From Opitutaceae bacterium (lineage in GTDB: Bacteria; Verrucomicrobiota; Verrucomicrobiia; Opitutales; Opitutaceae): 64,000 nucleotides of DNA. Location: the NCBI GenBank assembly GCA_016711225.1, contig JADJTK010000034.1, positions 6,327 through 70,326 on the forward strand. Reading direction: 5' to 3'. Of the stretch, positions 36,914 through 45,653 are shown piece by piece. Both the position numbers and the translations under genes were made by a program. The notes beneath the pieces are model-generated. The model was given only the letters and a program-made list of their open reading frames with translations, was not told where the DNA came from and did not search any database. Numbering within the stretch: position 1 is the first letter of the stretch; the number at the start of each line of letters is the position of its first letter.

Positions 36914-39762
36914 CTACTCCCGCCACGCGCGGCGCATACCAGTCGTGGCAATCGCCAGACTGAGCAGCGAGCTCACCGGCATCGCCACCGCGGCCACCAG
37001 CGGATTGACCAGCCCGGCGAGCGCCAACGACACCGTGCCGACGTTGTAGCAGAGGGCGAAAACGAAGACGCGACGGATGGTGCGTCGCCGGAGCTCGGCG
37101 ACCGCGAACAACCGGCGCACCCCGCGCAACCCGCGCCCCAGGTAGTAGAAATCGCATTTCCGCTCCAACATGCCGCGGTGGATCACTGGGGTACCGCGGG
37201 CGAAGGCGGCATCGAAGGCGAGGCTGTCGTTCGCACCATCGCCCAGCATGAGCGTGTCGCGGGCATCGTGGGCGAGCACCCAGTCACGCTTCTGCTCCGG
37301 CGTGAGCCCGCCGAACGCATTCGCCGCCGGCACGCCGAGAGCGGCGGCCATGGCGGTCACCTTCTCCACCCGATCGCCGCTGAGAATGAAGACCTCCCTC
37401 CCCTCGCGCTGCAGCGCCGTTATCTCGGCCCGCGCATCGCTGCGCGCCGCCTCGGCGAAGTGCAGGCGGGCGAGGATACGGCCATCGTGCGCATATTCCG
37501 CATCGGCGGCGCGTGGAGGCTCGGTCCGATCGGTCAGATCCGTCGGATCGGTTCGGTCTGCCGCGCCGCCGAACCCCGGCCGCCCCAGCGACCAAACCCC
37601 ATCCGGCGCGCGCAACCGCACTCCCTGCCCGACTACCTCCTCGAGCTGCTCAAGGTTTCGGGTTTCGGGTTTGGAATTTCGGGTCTGCAGCCCGGGGCTT
37701 TCGGCCACCGGCTCCGAGTTTCCGTCGTCCGACACTGCGCACTCCGCATTCCGCACTCCGTAATTCCCCATCTCCCAGGCCAGCGCTTCCTGCACCGCGC
37801 GAGCCGTCGGATGTGGGTTGTCCTGCACGAGCTGCCACAGACGTTGGCGCTCAGCGGACCCAAGCACGGTGAGTGCCTCTGGATTAGCCAACACCGGAGT
37901 CTCCAGTGTGAGGGTGCCGGTTTTGTCGAAAATCGCCTTGCGGATGCCGCGCAACCGGGGGAACAGCGATAGCTCCCGCACAAACACCCCGTGGCGGCGC
38001 ATCGCCGCCACCGCCAGCTCCTCGACCAGCGGAAAGGCCACCCCGATCCCGCACGGGCAGGAGGCCACCAGCACCGCGATGGCCACCTGCAAGGCCTTCT
38101 GTGCATCACCAATCATCAACCACCAACCCGCCCCGCCCAGCACCGCCAGCACCAGGATGACCACCAGGTAGGCACGCACGATCCGCTCGGCCAGCTCGTG
38201 CCGAAAACCCTGCGCCCCGCTGCTCGCCAGCAACCGGGCCAGCGCCGAATCAGCCCAGTCCTCGAGCGCATCCAACCGTAGCTCGTGCAGGCTCACGCTG
38301 GTCGCCCCAGCGGGGATCGTCTGGCCGGCGGCTAGCTCCCGCGGTTCAGGCTCGCCGTTGATCCATTCGGTTGTGACCGTCGCCGCGGCATCAAGCAGCC
38401 GCGCCGCCACCGGCACCACCTGCCCCGCCCGCAGGCGAAAGATCTGGCCGCGCTTCAACGAAGAGACTGGAGACCGCGCGGCAGAGACCGGAGAGCGGAT
38501 AGAGGAAGGCGGAGAATCGGATCGATCCGCTGCAGCTTCCGTCGGTGGGGCGGGCTTTACGCCCGCCATCCCCGCCGGTTCTGAACTGGCGGGCGTAAAG
38601 CCCGCCCCACCATCGAACCGCCCTGATGCTTCCCCTCTCTGGTTTCCTAGCTCCCCCGTCTCGTTCTTCTCCGGCTTCCGCCTTCCGCGTTCAGTTCTTC
38701 CGGCATCCGTCTTATCACTTGCCACTTGGCCACCTGTCCCTTGCCACTTGGTACTTGCCCCTTGGTCCGTGTCACTTTCGACCAACACCTGCGCCGGCTC
38801 GCGCGAAAGCGAGAGCAACTGCAGCCGGTTGCGCTCGATGGCCGCCTCCTGCGTCCAGCGCCCCACTAGCATCAGAAAGCTGAACACCGAGACGAAATCA
38901 AAGTACACCAGCAACGCTTGGCCGGAGAGCCAACCGTACATCGAGCCGAGGTAACCAACCGCCAGCCCCAGCGCGATCGGCACGTCGAGATTGATCATCC
39001 CGTGGCGCAGGGCCGCCAGCGCGCGGCCGCCGAAATAGCTGCCCCCGGCAAGCAGCGCCGCCGTGGCGAAAGCGGCCTGCACCGCCTCGAACGCGGGATA
39101 GAACTCCGAGGCGCGCTCCAGTCCGAGATAGGCGGGCAGTGCGAAGATCATCGTGTTCATCGCGAACGCCGCGCACAGGCCCAGCCGCAGGCGCAGGCCG
39201 CGCGCCCCGGCCGCGTCGGGTTTCTCCCCGGCCGGCCCCACGATGTAACCAAAGGTTTGCAGCTCCCGCGCGCAGGCCACGGCGTCGAACCGGCCGGTCT
39301 CCCAGCGCCAGTGCAGGCGTCCCTGCGTAACGTTCACGTCCAGCCGCACCGCACCCGCCCGGCGCTGGAACAACCGCTCGATCAGCCACACGCAGCCGAC
39401 ACAGGAAATCCCCTGCACATCGAGCACAAGCTCCGCCGTCCTCCCGGCGCCGGCCTCGGCCGCCACCACCGCCTCGGCCAGCCAGGCGTAGTCACGGGGT
39501 TGGAACACCGCGCTCCCCGCCGGCGACACAGCGCGATCCTTCAATTCGTAGAACCGTTCCATCCCATCGTGCACGATCTGCGCATGCACCGCCGCGCACC
39601 CGGGGTTGCAGAACTCCGCCCCGGCACCGCCGGTTCGAACACCGTGCCGCAGTGCTTGCACACGCACGCAGCTGCGCCGGGGGGGCTCGGCCTTCGGGTG
39701 TCGGGTTTCGGGTTCACGGTACCTAGAATTCTATTGCACACATCGGCTTTGAGCGGAAGCAC
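36914..39762 (-). CDS. Heavy-metal (copper-type) P1B ATPase, CcoI/FixI/CopA-like, with spacer repeats inside the frame; one frameshift near 39670
   Basis: After restoring one base in the run ccggcggtgcc (39650-39690) the product is about 949 aa. It has an N-terminal Cys motif (CKHCGTVFEP, FCNPGCAAVH), a heavy-metal-associated domain with ISCVGCVWLI, a membrane domain, an actuator region with NGEPEPRELA, the metal-site CPCGIGVAF, phosphorylation motif FDKTGTLTLETP and hinge MLGDGANDSLAF. Cytoplasmic loops are interrupted by in-frame low-complexity inserts translated from spacer repeats (see 37527, 37652, 38544, 38707). Family members export Cu(I) or supply it to cytochrome oxidase. The start near 39762 (GTG) is uncertain because the first residues are also repeat-derived. 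It is preceded by a companion membrane gene. Confidence 0.82.
37527..37562. repeat. GATCGGTCAGATCCGTCGGATC-type microrepeat inside the P-ATPase gene
   Basis: Reiterated GATCSGTC/GATCCG units in the nucleotide-binding domain region. Translated in frame they give DRTDPTDLTDRTEPP, a run alien to P-type ATPases. Confidence 0.55.
37652..37765. repeat. CCCGAAACCCGAAA-type and GGAGTGCGGAATGCGGAGTG-type spacer repeats inside the P-ATPase gene
   Basis: Two repeat types lie back to back, encoding segments such as YGVRNAECAVSDD and TRNSKPETRNLEQ. The CCCGAAACCCGA type also occurs at about 39700-39722, in the 5' part of the same gene. Confidence 0.55.
38544..38612. repeat. Inverted pair of REP-like family A repeats inside the P-ATPase gene
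   Basis: The copies at 38544-38568 and 38587-38612 (inverted) are nearly identical to intergenic copies elsewhere. They are translated in frame as GGAGFTPA and MAGVKPAPPT within a loop before the actuator domain. Confidence 0.8.
38707..38775. repeat. Spacer repeat family G (CACTTGGTACTTGTCACTTG type) inside the P-ATPase gene
   Basis: Reiterated CACTTG/CCACTTGG/TACTTG units that also fill the 184-bp spacer at 47845-48010. Here they are read in frame as ESDTDQGASTKWQGTGGQVA. Confidence 0.6.
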
Positions 39763-39767
39763 CCGAT

Positions 39768-39825
39768 GGTGGGGCGGGGGTTATCCCCGCCAAATCTTGG
39801 TGGCGGGCGTAAAGCCCGCCCCACC
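39768..39825. repeat. Inverted pair of REP-like family A repeats upstream of the P-ATPase
   Basis: 39768-39792 (variant loop GGGTTATCCCC) and 39801-39825 (inverted). The variant loop keeps base pairing (GGCGGGG/CCCCGCC), which suggests selection on the hairpin rather than on sequence. Confidence 0.75.
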
Positions 39826-39897
39826 GTTCGGATGGGCACCCAGCCTCCAGCCCCTGATTCGCGGCTTTGCCTTCAGATGAGTTCATCTGCGAATGGT

Positions 39898-40408
39898 TCA
39901 GCACCGTCTCCGCGCCCAGACCCGCCGCAGGAAACCGCGCGCCTGCCAGGCGAGCAGGATCAGGTTCGCCCCGGCGATCACCGGCGCCCCCTGCCCGCCC
40001 TGCCCCAGCCAAGTCAACACCGCGCCCGCCCACCACCGGCCCGGCGAGCAGCGCAAAGACAAAGCCGTCGCTCACGCCCAGCCAGCGGCTGCGCCATTGC
40101 CAGCCCAGCGTCGCCACATAGGCCAGCGCACCCAGACCGACCGAGATCCGAAGGCAGAGCGCCGCACCCTCAGTGCGCCCGTCGCGCACCAACGCCACCG
40201 CCAGTAGCCAGAGCAGGAACTGGTTAAACACGGCAAAGGCAAAGAGCAGGTCGAACACCAGCTGCGGCGACACCGGGAATTCCCCGCCCTCGATCCCGAG
40301 CCGGCTGGCCATCGCGCAGCCGGAACAGCAATACGCCTTGTCGCCCGCCGCCGGCTTGTAAGGTGCGCGAAACGGCAGCCCACAGTAGTCGCAGTTCAGA
40401 CGCTCCAC
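39898..40408 (-). CDS. Metal-binding (YHS/TRASH-like Cys motif) plus four-helix membrane protein, P-ATPase companion; one frameshift near 40026
   Basis: The N-terminus MERLNCDYCGLPFRAP and YCCSGCAMASRLG is a cysteine motif like that at the start of the neighbouring P-ATPase. Hydrophobic helices follow (LVFDLLFAFAVFNQFLLWLL, ISVGLGALAYVATLGW, DGFVFALLAGPVVGG). Removing one G in the run ggtgggcggg (about 40022-40034) continues the frame as AVLTWLGQGGQGAPVIAGAN and on to LRRVWARRRC, giving about 169 aa; without correction the frame runs into repeats. It probably delivers or senses copper together with the adjacent ATPase, which is inference from context. Confidence 0.65.
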
Positions 40409-40539
40409 AAAGACCTCCGCTCATGGCGCGTCCCCTCAGGGCGCGCCGAAAGGCCCGAGCTCACACTGGAGCCGCTGATCACACCCAGCGGCCCGTGCTG
40501 AAGCAGCGCGCCACGTCGGCTTGTCCACCTGTTCCGTCC

Positions 40540-40615
40540 GCTATAAGCCACCGCGTTGAGGTGGCCTGTTCGGCCACCAGCCAGGTCGCCGCCCTGGCCT
40601 ACAAGACACCGCCTG
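40540..40615. repeat. Spacer repeat family C (TAGGCCACCGCGGTGAGGTGGCC type)
   Basis: A hairpin-forming stretch with AAGCCACCGCGTTGAGGTGGCC and later CTGGCCTACAAG. Related copies occur at 44510-44535 and 47192-47215. It lies in the 280-bp spacer 40409-40687, which has no gene. Confidence 0.5.
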
Positions 40616-40687
40616 ATCGATGGCAGTCCGGACGCAAGGTCCGACCCTACTGCATGGGCGGGAACAACGCGCGTCGCCATACGCCGC

Positions 40688-41161
40688 TCACCCCTCCGCG
40701 CTGCCAGGATCGAGATGGCGGATGATGATCTCCTGCAACGAGGCCAGCAGCATGTAGGCGGTGATCGCCGTCTGCTCCTCCTTGTTGAGACGCCCAAAAT
40801 CGATCTCGCCGGTCTCCAGCGCGCCGTCGGCCAGCGCACCCAATTTCCGGTCACGCAGCTTCAGCCGCAGGGCGGCGGCGGCACGCAACATCGGCTCGCA
40901 ATCCTCGGGGCCGAACTCGGCGATCCCGTTCTTACGAAACTCCTCCGTATCGAAGATCGCCGCGAAACGCGCCTGGTCGCCGGCGGCGTGGCCCGCGAGG
41001 TCGGCGCGCCAGTCGTCGCGGAAATCCAGCTCGATGGCCATCAGGTTCGGCTCGAAGCCGAGCGCGGCGTCGCCGGTCTCCTGTGCCAGCGGCAGCAGGA
41101 GATCGAGCAACGGTACCACCACCGGCGCCGGCAATTTGAGTTCGAGTCGTTTAGCTTCCAT
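40688..41161 (-). CDS. Hypothetical helical protein coupled to clpS, 157 aa
   Basis: Starts MEAKRLELKLPAPVVVPLL, an amphipathic beta/helix opening, then an acidic helical body with RNGIAEFGPEDCEPMLRAAA-like charge pattern (seen as FRKNGIAEFGPEDCEPML) and a C-terminal helix EEQTAITAYMLLASLQEIII. There is no signal peptide and no known catalytic motif. Its start lies within the last codons of clpS (11-bp overlap), so it is translated with ClpS. The position is reminiscent of DUF2017-type genes that follow clpS in some bacteria, but I cannot confirm homology. Confidence 0.65.
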   Translation of the reverse strand: MEAKRLELKLPAPVVVPLLDLLLPLAQETGDAALGFEPNLMAIELDFRDDWRADLAGHAAGDQARFAAIFDTEEFRKNGIAEFGPEDCEPMLRAAAALRLKLRDRKLGALADGALETGEIDFGRLNKEEQTAITAYMLLASLQEIIIRHLDPGSAEG

Positions 41162-41456
41162 CGGCGCGTTCGATCTGGGCTGAGAGTTGCCAGGTTTGGA
41201 GTGTGTGGGCGTAGGCCTCGGCGCGTTCGCGCTCGCCCGTCCACACCACCGAGCGGCCCTTCTTGTGGACCTCCAGCATATGCTTGCGCGCCTTGGCCTC
41301 CGAAAACCCGAGCACGCGCTTAAAGACCAGCACCACGTACGACATCAGGTTGACCGGGTCGTTGACGACCACGACCAACCACGGCTGCTCCGTCTGGGGC
41401 GCAGCCTTCTTCCGCTTCTTCGCGACAGGCTTGGTCTTTGTTGCTGGCGCACTCAT
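41151..41456 (-). CDS. clpS: ATP-dependent Clp protease adaptor
   Basis: A 101-aa N-recognin adaptor that feeds N-degron substrates to ClpA/ClpC. A Lys/Ala-rich, probably flexible N-terminal tail (residues 1-22) precedes the core: WLVVVVNDPVNLMSYVVLVF, AKARKHMLEVHKKGRSVVW and RERAEAYAHTLQTWQLSAQI, with the ND and VHxxG positions expected for ClpS. Its ATG overlaps the proS stop (ATGA at 41453-41456). Confidence 0.9.
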   Translation of the reverse strand: MSAPATKTKPVAKKRKKAAPQTEQPWLVVVVNDPVNLMSYVVLVFKRVLGFSEAKARKHMLEVHKKGRSVVWTGERERAEAYAHTLQTWQLSAQIERADGS

Positions 41457-43231
41457 GCCACGGGATTGGCCGCTGCGGCGCAGTCGCGCACCGTCTGCGC
41501 GATCCGTTCGGCCGCTTCGGCCACGGGAACCTTGGCGACGTCCTTGCTGTTGCGCAACTTCAGCTCGATCACGCCCTCCTTGAGGCCCTTGCCGCCGATG
41601 GTCACGCGGACGGGAATGCCCACCAAATCGGCGTCCTTGAACTTCACGCCCGGGCGCTCGTCGCGGTCATCGATGATCACGTCGGCCCCGGCGGCCTCGG
41701 CGGCGGAGCCCAGCTTGCGCGCCAGTTCCGCGATCTCCGGCACCTTCGGGTCGAGCACCGTGATGATCACGTGATAGGGGGAGACGTTCCACGGCCAACG
41801 GATACCGTCGGCATCGTTGGCCTGCTCGATGACGGCCTGCAGGGTGCGGCTGATGCCGATGCCATAGCAGCCCATGACCATCGGGCGCACCTGCTTCTGG
41901 TCGTCGGTGAAGGTCGCGTTGAACTTCTCGGAGTATTTCGTGCCGAGCTTGAAGACGTGGCCGACCTCGATGGCGCGGGCGATCTTCAGCGGTTGGCCCG
42001 ACTTCGGGCAGGGCTCGCCTTCGCGTACGCGGCGGAAGTCGCCGAACTTCGTGATCGCGAGGTCGCGGGTCACGTTGACGTTGCGCACGTGGAAACCGTC
42101 CTTGTTGGCGCCGGTAGTGCCATTGCCGATCAGGCGGATGGCGGCGTCGGCGAAGATGCCGGCAAGCGCGGCGGGCTTGGCGATCGAGCCCTTAATGGCG
42201 CCGAGCGAACCGGGCTTAGCGCCCATGACCGCCGCAATCTCTTCGGGCGTGGCCGGGCGGGTGAGCGTGAAGCCGAGCGAGCTGAGCTTGGCCTCCTCGA
42301 GCTCGTCGCAGCCGCGGATGATCACGAGGAAAGGCTTGTCGTCGCCGATGTAGACGAGGGTCTTGAATTGCTGGTCGGCGGCCACGTTGTACGGGGCCTT
42401 CTCGAGGGCCGCGATGGTGGTGGCACCAGGGGTGGCAAACTCCTCGAGCGCGCCCACCGGGGCGGCGTCGGCGAGGTCGGCGGGGATGATGCCGCTGGTG
42501 GCCTTCTCACGGTTGGCCGCGTAGCCGCTGGCGTCGCAATACACCACATCGTCGTCACCCACCTCGGCGGGCACCATGAATTCGTGCGAGAAGGCGCCGC
42601 CCATCACGCCAGTGTCGGCCTCCACGCTGATGGCCTTCAGCCCGCAGCGGGTGAAGAAGGCCTGGTAGGCGACCTTCATCTTCTGGTAACTCACGATCGT
42701 GGCATCATCGTCCACATCAAAGGAGTAACCGTCCTTCATGACGAACTCGCGGGCGCGCATGAGACCGTAGCGCGGGCGGATCTCGTTACGGAACTTGGTC
42801 TGGATCTGGAAAATGTTCTTCGGCAGGTCGCGGTAGCTGGTGACGTCGCCCGCGATCAACGGGGTGACGACCTCCTCGTTGGTCGGCCCGAGCACCATCT
42901 CCGGCTCACTGGGGGCCTTCTTGCCCGCGCCGGCACTGGACACCGAATACATGACCTCACGCACCGCACCCCAGCGCGGGCCGGCCTGCCATGTTTCCGC
43001 CGGGTGGATATGGGGCATGAGCACCTCGATGGCGCCGGCGCGTTCCATCTCCTCGCGGCAGATCTGGCTGATCTTCTGCAACGTGCGCAGCCCGAGCGGC
43101 AGATACGTGTACACGCCGCCGGTGAGCTTGCGCACCAGACCGGCGCGCAGCAGCAGTTTGTGCGACGCGATCTCGGCGTCGGACGGGCTTTCTTTGAGCG
43201 TGGGGATGAAGGTCTGGGACCAGAGTTTCAT
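41453..43231 (-). CDS. proS: Prolyl-tRNA synthetase (bacterial type with editing insertion)
   Basis: A 592-aa class II aminoacyl-tRNA synthetase charging tRNA-Pro. The start MKLWSQTFIPTLKESPSDAE is the conserved N-terminus. Motif 2 region is TKFRNEIRPRYGLMRAREF followed by VMKDGYSFD, motif 3 is GCYGIGISRTLQAVIEQ, and the YbaK-like editing insertion lies between about 220 and 400. The C-terminal anticodon domain includes VIDDRDERPGVKFKDADLVG. Frame extension to 43273 is antisense-type noise. It is first in the operon proS-clpS-157aa. Confidence 0.96.
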   Translation of the reverse strand: MKLWSQTFIPTLKESPSDAEIASHKLLLRAGLVRKLTGGVYTYLPLGLRTLQKISQICREEMERAGAIEVLMPHIHPAETWQAGPRWGAVREVMYSVSSAGAGKKAPSEPEMVLGPTNEEVVTPLIAGDVTSYRDLPKNIFQIQTKFRNEIRPRYGLMRAREFVMKDGYSFDVDDDATIVSYQKMKVAYQAFFTRCGLKAISVEADTGVMGGAFSHEFMVPAEVGDDDVVYCDASGYAANREKATSGIIPADLADAAPVGALEEFATPGATTIAALEKAPYNVAADQQFKTLVYIGDDKPFLVIIRGCDELEEAKLSSLGFTLTRPATPEEIAAVMGAKPGSLGAIKGSIAKPAALAGIFADAAIRLIGNGTTGANKDGFHVRNVNVTRDLAITKFGDFRRVREGEPCPKSGQPLKIARAIEVGHVFKLGTKYSEKFNATFTDDQKQVRPMVMGCYGIGISRTLQAVIEQANDADGIRWPWNVSPYHVIITVLDPKVPEIAELARKLGSAAEAAGADVIIDDRDERPGVKFKDADLVGIPVRVTIGGKGLKEGVIELKLRNSKDVAKVPVAEAAERIAQTVRDCAAAANPVA

Positions 43232-43625
43232 GGGCGAAACCCGGAGGAGAACCCCCACCCCAGCGCGGGGCAAATGCTATTTACGGCGCGAGTCCGGGAT
43301 ACCCGGCAGGGCCCGCCGCCGCGCCGCGGGCGGCGGACCGTTGTCGCCCCGGCCGGGGCATCGCCCCCAAAACCAGCCCAGCGCCGCCTCCATTGCGCGC
43401 TGATCCACGCCCGCCAATGCCCCGGCCGCCGCGAACAAGCTCCGACCATAATGGGCGGAAACCCCCGCGGGCCGCCAACTCACGGGCCGCCGAGATACCA
43501 CTACGAAACCCCAGCCTGCCCCCCACGCCCCCGCCGACGGGCGCCAGCCAGCAGCACCCGACCAATGCCGCCCCCCCTCGACCCATGGTCGCTTGCAGCC
43601 CACCCGACCACCGATAGGCTGCGCC
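43232..43625. other. Gene-free divergent spacer between proS and nagB, 394 bp
   Basis: It must hold both promoters. Near 43318-43332 there is a dense GC inverted repeat (CCGCCGCCGCGCC/GGGCGGCGG) but no T-run. I see no gene, RNA or clear operator. Confidence 0.4.
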
Positions 43626-44411
43626 ATGGAAATCTTGATCCGCGAAACCCCGGAAGCCGGATGCCGGCTCGCCGCCAAGATCATCGCCAAGGTTGTCCAC
43701 GAGAAACCCGCCGCCGTGCTCGGCCTCGCCACCGGCCGCACGCCCCTCCAGCTCTACCGCGAACTCATCCGCCTGCACCGCGAGGAGGGCCTGTCATTCA
43801 AGGACGTGACCACCTTCAACCTCGACGAATACGTCGGCCTCCCGCCCACCCACGACCAGTCATATCGGTTCTTCATGCAGGAAAATCTCTTCCGGCACAT
43901 CGACATCGATCCGGCCCGCACCCATGTGCCCAACGGCACCGCTGCCGACCTGCAGTCAGAATGTCGCGCCTACGAGGAGCGCATCGCCTCCGCCGGAGGT
44001 ATCGACCTGCAACTGCTCGGCCTGGGCCGCAACGGCCACATCGGCTTCAACGAACCCACCGGCTCGCTACGCTCCCGCACCTGGATCAAGATCCTTTCCG
44101 AGCAGACCCTGCGGGACAACAGCGCTGTCTTCGGCTCGTTCGACACGATGCCGCACCACGCCATCACCATGGGCGTGGGCACCATCCTCGAGGCGCGCCA
44201 CCTGCTCCTGCTCGCCTTCGGCCCCGCCAAGGTGCGCGCGGCGATGGAGATGATCGAGGGCCCACTCGCCGCCATCTGCCCGGCCTCCGCGCTGCAACTG
44301 CACCCGCGCGCAACCATCGTGCTCGACGAAGCCGCCGCCGCCGGCCTGCAGTCAGCCGAGCACTACCGGTGGATCGACCGCCACAAGCTCGACTGGCAAC
44401 GCTACGAGTGA
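43626..44411 (+). CDS. nagB: Glucosamine-6-phosphate deaminase
   Basis: A 261-aa aldose-ketose isomerase/deaminase converting glucosamine 6-phosphate to fructose 6-phosphate and ammonia in amino-sugar use. It starts MEILIRETPEAGCRLAAKII. Motifs are LGLATGRTPLQLY, TFNLDEYVGLPPTHDQSY with catalytic Asp, LLGLGRNGHIGFNEP with the catalytic His and Glu, and AITMGVGTILEARHLLLLAF. The ATG at 43626 is preferred to an upstream start at 43593. No other nag genes are adjacent. It is followed by a family C spacer repeat. Confidence 0.94.
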   Translation: MEILIRETPEAGCRLAAKIIAKVVHEKPAAVLGLATGRTPLQLYRELIRLHREEGLSFKDVTTFNLDEYVGLPPTHDQSYRFFMQENLFRHIDIDPARTHVPNGTAADLQSECRAYEERIASAGGIDLQLLGLGRNGHIGFNEPTGSLRSRTWIKILSEQTLRDNSAVFGSFDTMPHHAITMGVGTILEARHLLLLAFGPAKVRAAMEMIEGPLAAICPASALQLHPRATIVLDEAAAAGLQSAEHYRWIDRHKLDWQRYE

Positions 44412-44509
44412 GCGCGCAAGGTAGGGCTGCCGCCTCGCGTCCTTCGCAGCGAAGCACGCTGGTCCGGCGCCCGGTGTAGGCTCGGGCTCCGGCCGGGCCG
44501 CTCGGCCAG

Positions 44510-44535
44510 AAGCCACCTCACCGCGGTGGCCTACA
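44510..44535. repeat. Spacer repeat family C copy
   Basis: GCCACCTCACCGCGGTGGCC followed by TACAG. With TGTAGGC at 44475 it can form a longer hairpin. Confidence 0.5.
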
Positions 44536-44626
44536 GGCGCGGCCCCCGCACACGACCAATGCCCACAATGGGCCCGCCGTTTCCTTCGTTGCCAATAGCC
44601 GCCTCCTTCTGCGGTAACACTCACCG

Positions 44627-45268
44627 ATGACCGCCGCACCGCGCCCGCCCGCCCGCAAGCCCTGGCCCCTCTGGCCGATCGCCCTCGCGATTGTGGTCTG
44701 CCTCGCCGGCTACACTTGGCTGCGTCTCGCCTACGCCAAACCCGGCAAACCCCACGAGCCCTTCGCCGAGAACCGCCAGCGCGCCGAGTCGGCCAAACTA
44801 CAGGCCGCCGGATGGTCCACGAGCGAGGCCTCCTATGAGACGCTGGTGGACCTGCCCGCACCCGAAACGGCGATCCACACCCTGCCCGTGCGGCCCGCAC
44901 TCGCCGAGGAGCTCTTCCGCCTCTCCACCGAGAACTGGAATCTTCCGATCGAATACACCGCCGTGGCCGCGCCCGCCCGCGCCCCGGCCGGTTCCGACTA
45001 CGCCGTGTTTTTCCAGGTCGAACTCGACCAGGCGCGCGCCCACATCGTGGGCTTCGACCTCTACCGCAAAGGAGCCGATCTCATCGTGATTCCCCGCTGG
45101 GAGCCCTACCCGCCGGAGCTCACACCCCGTCGGCCAAAGACCGGCGGTCGCCTGCTCATCCCGGCAGCCGCGTTACCAGCCGGGCATTACCGAATCACCC
45201 TCCTCGCGCTCAAGCAATCCAGCCAGTGGGAGGTCGAGATCGACGGCCCCACGGATAGCCGAAGGTAG
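44627..45268 (+). CDS. Membrane-anchored hypothetical protein, 213 aa
   Basis: A single N-terminal membrane helix (WPIALAIVVCLAGYTWLRLA, residues 17-37) after a Pro/Arg-rich cytoplasmic stub, then a periplasmic domain. The latter contains AELFRLSTENWNLPIEYTAV-like mixed segments (read as EELFRLSTENWNLPIEYT), FFQVELDQARAHIVGFDLYR and a C-terminal HYRITLLALKQSSQWEVEID suggesting a beta-sandwich. I do not recognise the family. It is a single gene between nagB and a hairpin-rich spacer. Confidence 0.6.
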   Translation: MTAAPRPPARKPWPLWPIALAIVVCLAGYTWLRLAYAKPGKPHEPFAENRQRAESAKLQAAGWSTSEASYETLVDLPAPETAIHTLPVRPALAEELFRLSTENWNLPIEYTAVAAPARAPAGSDYAVFFQVELDQARAHIVGFDLYRKGADLIVIPRWEPYPPELTPRRPKTGGRLLIPAAALPAGHYRITLLALKQSSQWEVEIDGPTDSRR

Positions 45269-45384
45269 GACTGCCCAACGACGACCAAGCATCGCGGCGG
45301 CGGGGTTAAATCGTCGCGGGGGTGGGACCGGTCTGCGACGGCTTGGGACGCTCTGGACCTGGGACGAAGGCGGAGCCGAAAACA

Positions 45385-45471
45385 TCCGGTCGAAGACCGG
45401 ACCTACGGCCAGCTGGCGCTCCCGCAAGAAACCGCCGCTTGCGGGTGGACCCGATTGTCCCCAATCGGGTC
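45385..45471. repeat. Three consecutive hairpins in the 385-bp spacer 45269-45653
   Basis: TCCGGTC-gaa-GACCGGA at 45385-45401, CCCGCAAG-aaaccgccg-CTTGCGGG at 45421-45445 and GACCCGATTG-tccc-CAATCGGGTC at 45448-45471, all perfect. None has a T-run. The rest of the spacer has no gene that I can support. Confidence 0.6.
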
Positions 45472-45653
45472 GAGGACTCGGCCCGCAGGAGCCCCACTTC
45501 CCCGCCCCTAAACGCCGTCCACCTCAGCCTGCGCCTGCCCGCCCACGGGGACCCGTCGGGGCACTCTGCGGGCCCGGACGGCCTGCCCCCGTAGCGATGG
45601 AGGCCGCCATGCGGTCGGCCACCGCGTCAAGATGGCCACCCTTACGGCCCCGA

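Noticed and set aside
43318..43332. GC-rich inverted repeat upstream of proS as a T-box or riboswitch
   Set aside because: No T-box consensus, specifier or terminator/antiterminator pair could be found on the proS strand.
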